The translations under genes and the position numbers were made by a program. This document shows, piece by piece, positions 62,695 to 64,000 of a stretch of DNA of 64,000 nt. The notes under the pieces were generated by a model. The model saw nothing but the letters and a program-made list of their open reading frames with translations, searched no databases and was not told where the DNA came from. The stretch's first letter is position 1; each line of letters starts with the position of its first letter. The DNA comes from Ktedonobacterales bacterium (GTDB lineage: Bacteria > Chloroflexota > Ktedonobacteria > Ktedonobacterales > DATBGS01), in NCBI GenBank assembly GCA_036557285.1, contig DATBHW010000064.1, forward strand, positions 62,001-126,000. The letters run 5' to 3'.

Positions 62695-64000
62695 TCATCT
62701 GCCTTTACTGCTGCTCTGGCGCAGGCGGATGCTCAGGGCGGTATAGCGCGAGGAACGATGCCGCGACTCAGGAGTCGAGGGCGCTGAGGACGGGTCTATA
62801 CCATCCTGCTGCGTAATCGGCTTCGGCCCGTTCTTGACGGCAATCGCCAGCGCCCTTTTGCTGCCGACCAGCACGGCTAGCTGGCGGGCGCGGGTGATGG
62901 CGGTGTAGAGCAACTGCCGCTCCAGCAGCATATACTGCTCCATGACCAGCGGAACGACGCAGACGGGGTACTCGCTCCCCTGGGCTTTGTGGATGCTGAC
63001 GGCATACGCCAGGGCCAGTTCATCCAATTCGCCAAACTCGTAGGAGACGCTGCGCCCATCGTCCAGCCTGACGGTGATGGTTTGCTCTTCGGGGGCAATC
63101 GCGCGAATTACGCCGCCGTCGCCATTGAAGACTTCTTTGTCGTAGTTGTTGCGCAGTTGCAGCACTTTATCGCCCACACGAAAGAGCGTGCCGCCGTATT
63201 GCTTCTGCTCTTTGCCCGCGCCAGGCGGATTGAGCGCGGCCTGAAGCTGCTCATTGAGTTCGCCCACGCCGCAGGCTCCCCGGTGCATGGGCGCGAGGAC
63301 TTGTATCTCTTCCGGGCGAACGCCAAACCTGGCCGGAATGCGCCGGGCAACCAGTTCGACGATCATGTCTCGCGCCGCTGTTGGGTCGTCCTGGGCAATG
63401 AAGAAGAAATCGCGCATATCTGGCCCGGTCAGGGGCATCTGTCCCTGGTTGACGCGCCGGGCGTTGGTGGCAATGGCGCTGCCAGCGCCCTGGCGAAAGA
63501 TATGCTCCAGCCGTGTGATGGGAACGACGCCGCTGTTGATGATGTCGGCCAGCACGTTGCCCGCGCCCACACTGGGAAGCTGGTCGGCGTCACCCACGAG
63601 CAGCAGGTGTGTTCCTGTAGCCACCCCTTTCAGCAGGCTGTTCATCAGCAGCGTATCCAGCATGCTCACTTCATCCACAATCAGCATATCGGCAGGGAGC
63701 GGGTTGTTGCGGTCATACAGCGATTGGCTGCCCGGCCTCAGTTGCAGCAGGCGGTGGAGCGTTTTCGCTTCGATGCCCGTCGCTTCGGAAAGGCGCTTGG
63801 CGGCGCGGCCAGTCGGCGCGGCCAGAATGACGCGCTTTTTCTTGAGCGTGAGGACGCGAATCAGCGCCCGCAGCGAGGTCGTTTTGCCGGTGCCGGGGCC
63901 GCCCGTCAGCACACTGACTGGATTGGTCAGCGCCATGACGATGCCCGCCTGCTGTTGTTCTGCCAGCGAAAGCATTGCTCTGCTGGCGAGATAGTCGAAC
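62695..64000 (-). CDS. recD2: RecD2-family DNA helicase, N-terminal part outside window
   Basis: The visible 435 codons include the helicase core of a RecD2-type superfamily 1B helicase. Walker A is LTGGPGTGKTTSL, Walker B is MLIVDEVSML, then LLVGDADQLPSVGAG and EHIFRQGAGS. Later parts are AYAVSIHKAQGSEYPVCVVP and LLYTAITRARQLAVL, motif VI. The frame is open to the window edge, so about 300 N-terminal residues, with the RecD2-specific helical region, lie outside. It unwinds DNA 5'-3' and acts in repair without RecB or RecC. The C-terminal 60 residues are Ser/Arg-rich and probably disordered. Confidence 0.94.
   Translation of the reverse strand, partial: FDYLASRAMLSLAEQQQAGIVMALTNPVSVLTGGPGTGKTTSLRALIRVLTLKKKRVILAAPTGRAAKRLSEATGIEAKTLHRLLQLRPGSQSLYDRNNPLPADMLIVDEVSMLDTLLMNSLLKGVATGTHLLLVGDADQLPSVGAGNVLADIINSGVVPITRLEHIFRQGAGSAIATNARRVNQGQMPLTGPDMRDFFFIAQDDPTAARDMIVELVARRIPARFGVRPEEIQVLAPMHRGACGVGELNEQLQAALNPPGAGKEQKQYGGTLFRVGDKVLQLRNNYDKEVFNGDGGVIRAIAPEEQTITVRLDDGRSVSYEFGELDELALAYAVSIHKAQGSEYPVCVVPLVMEQYMLLERQLLYTAITRARQLAVLVGSKRALAIAVKNGPKPITQQDGIDPSSAPSTPESRHRSSRYTALSIRLRQSSSKGR

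Overview
The window is about 64 kb of GC-rich bacterial chromosome with dense, operon-organised genes on both strands. The best guess is a Ktedonobacteria-type member of the Chloroflexota. This is inferred from the mix of features: a Gram-positive-style PurS/PurQ/PurL system, T-box and purine-riboswitch control, a large SARP-AAA-TPR regulator, an FHA-linked Ser/Thr kinase, a DUF6391 protein, TrpB2, a complete family B DNA polymerase and dispersed palindromic repeats. No rRNA, tRNA or CRISPR array was found.

Layout, left half. 1-8902 holds de novo purine synthesis: a partial purD on the minus strand, diverging from a tightly coupled purE-C-S-Q-L-F-M-N operon. The operon leader (1026-1332) folds as a guanine-type purine riboswitch with an unusually enlarged L3 loop and mutually exclusive antiterminator and terminator pairings. 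8980-9171 holds a promoter followed at once by consecutive hairpins (candidate ncRNA or leader) before a coiled-coil protein gene. 10042-16042 encodes a molybdoenzyme complex (NarI-like cytochrome b, NasA/NarB-like catalytic subunit, four-cluster ferredoxin, Tat-type Rieske protein, small membrane protein) with an HPP-family putative nitrite transporter. 16204-24723 is an accessory region: a degenerate protein-primed-type family B polymerase homologue with an HTH protein, a large inverted repeat, a PEBP protein, the 3' remnant of a UvrD-like helicase, a DksA-like protein, a metallo-hydrolase, an M20 dipeptidase, a PiT phosphate transporter and an ECF41 sigma factor. Two face-to-face ECF41-type promoters lie between the sigma gene and a VOC-fold gene.

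Layout, middle. 25574-34137 holds trpB2, a minus-strand operon of a SARP regulator with rmlA and rmlB (dTDP-sugar synthesis), and a TetR regulator whose palindromic operators lie before itself and before a GNAT-thioesterase pair. A GC-rich composite repeat follows (34148-34718). Then come an orphan CoxL/XdhA-type molybdenum subunit, a two-helix ion channel protein, the complete family B DNA polymerase, a MaoC-PrpD pair, the MoxR-DUF58-DUF4129 triad, a polyprenyl diphosphate synthase and a zinc-binding membrane protein.

Layout, right end. A T-box leader controls alaX-ileS. After it come a HAMP-like membrane protein, a kinase-FHA protein, a DUF6391 protein, an FtsX/MacB-type ABC exporter with an ATPase carrying an apparent AbrB-like tail, a second ABC ATPase, an array of 9-bp TAGAT repeats with inverted copies, and a RecD2 helicase cut by the window edge. 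A repeat family with termini ACTTGTAGCGCCGCC occurs at five loci. All functions are read from motifs in the translated sequence; no database search was run.
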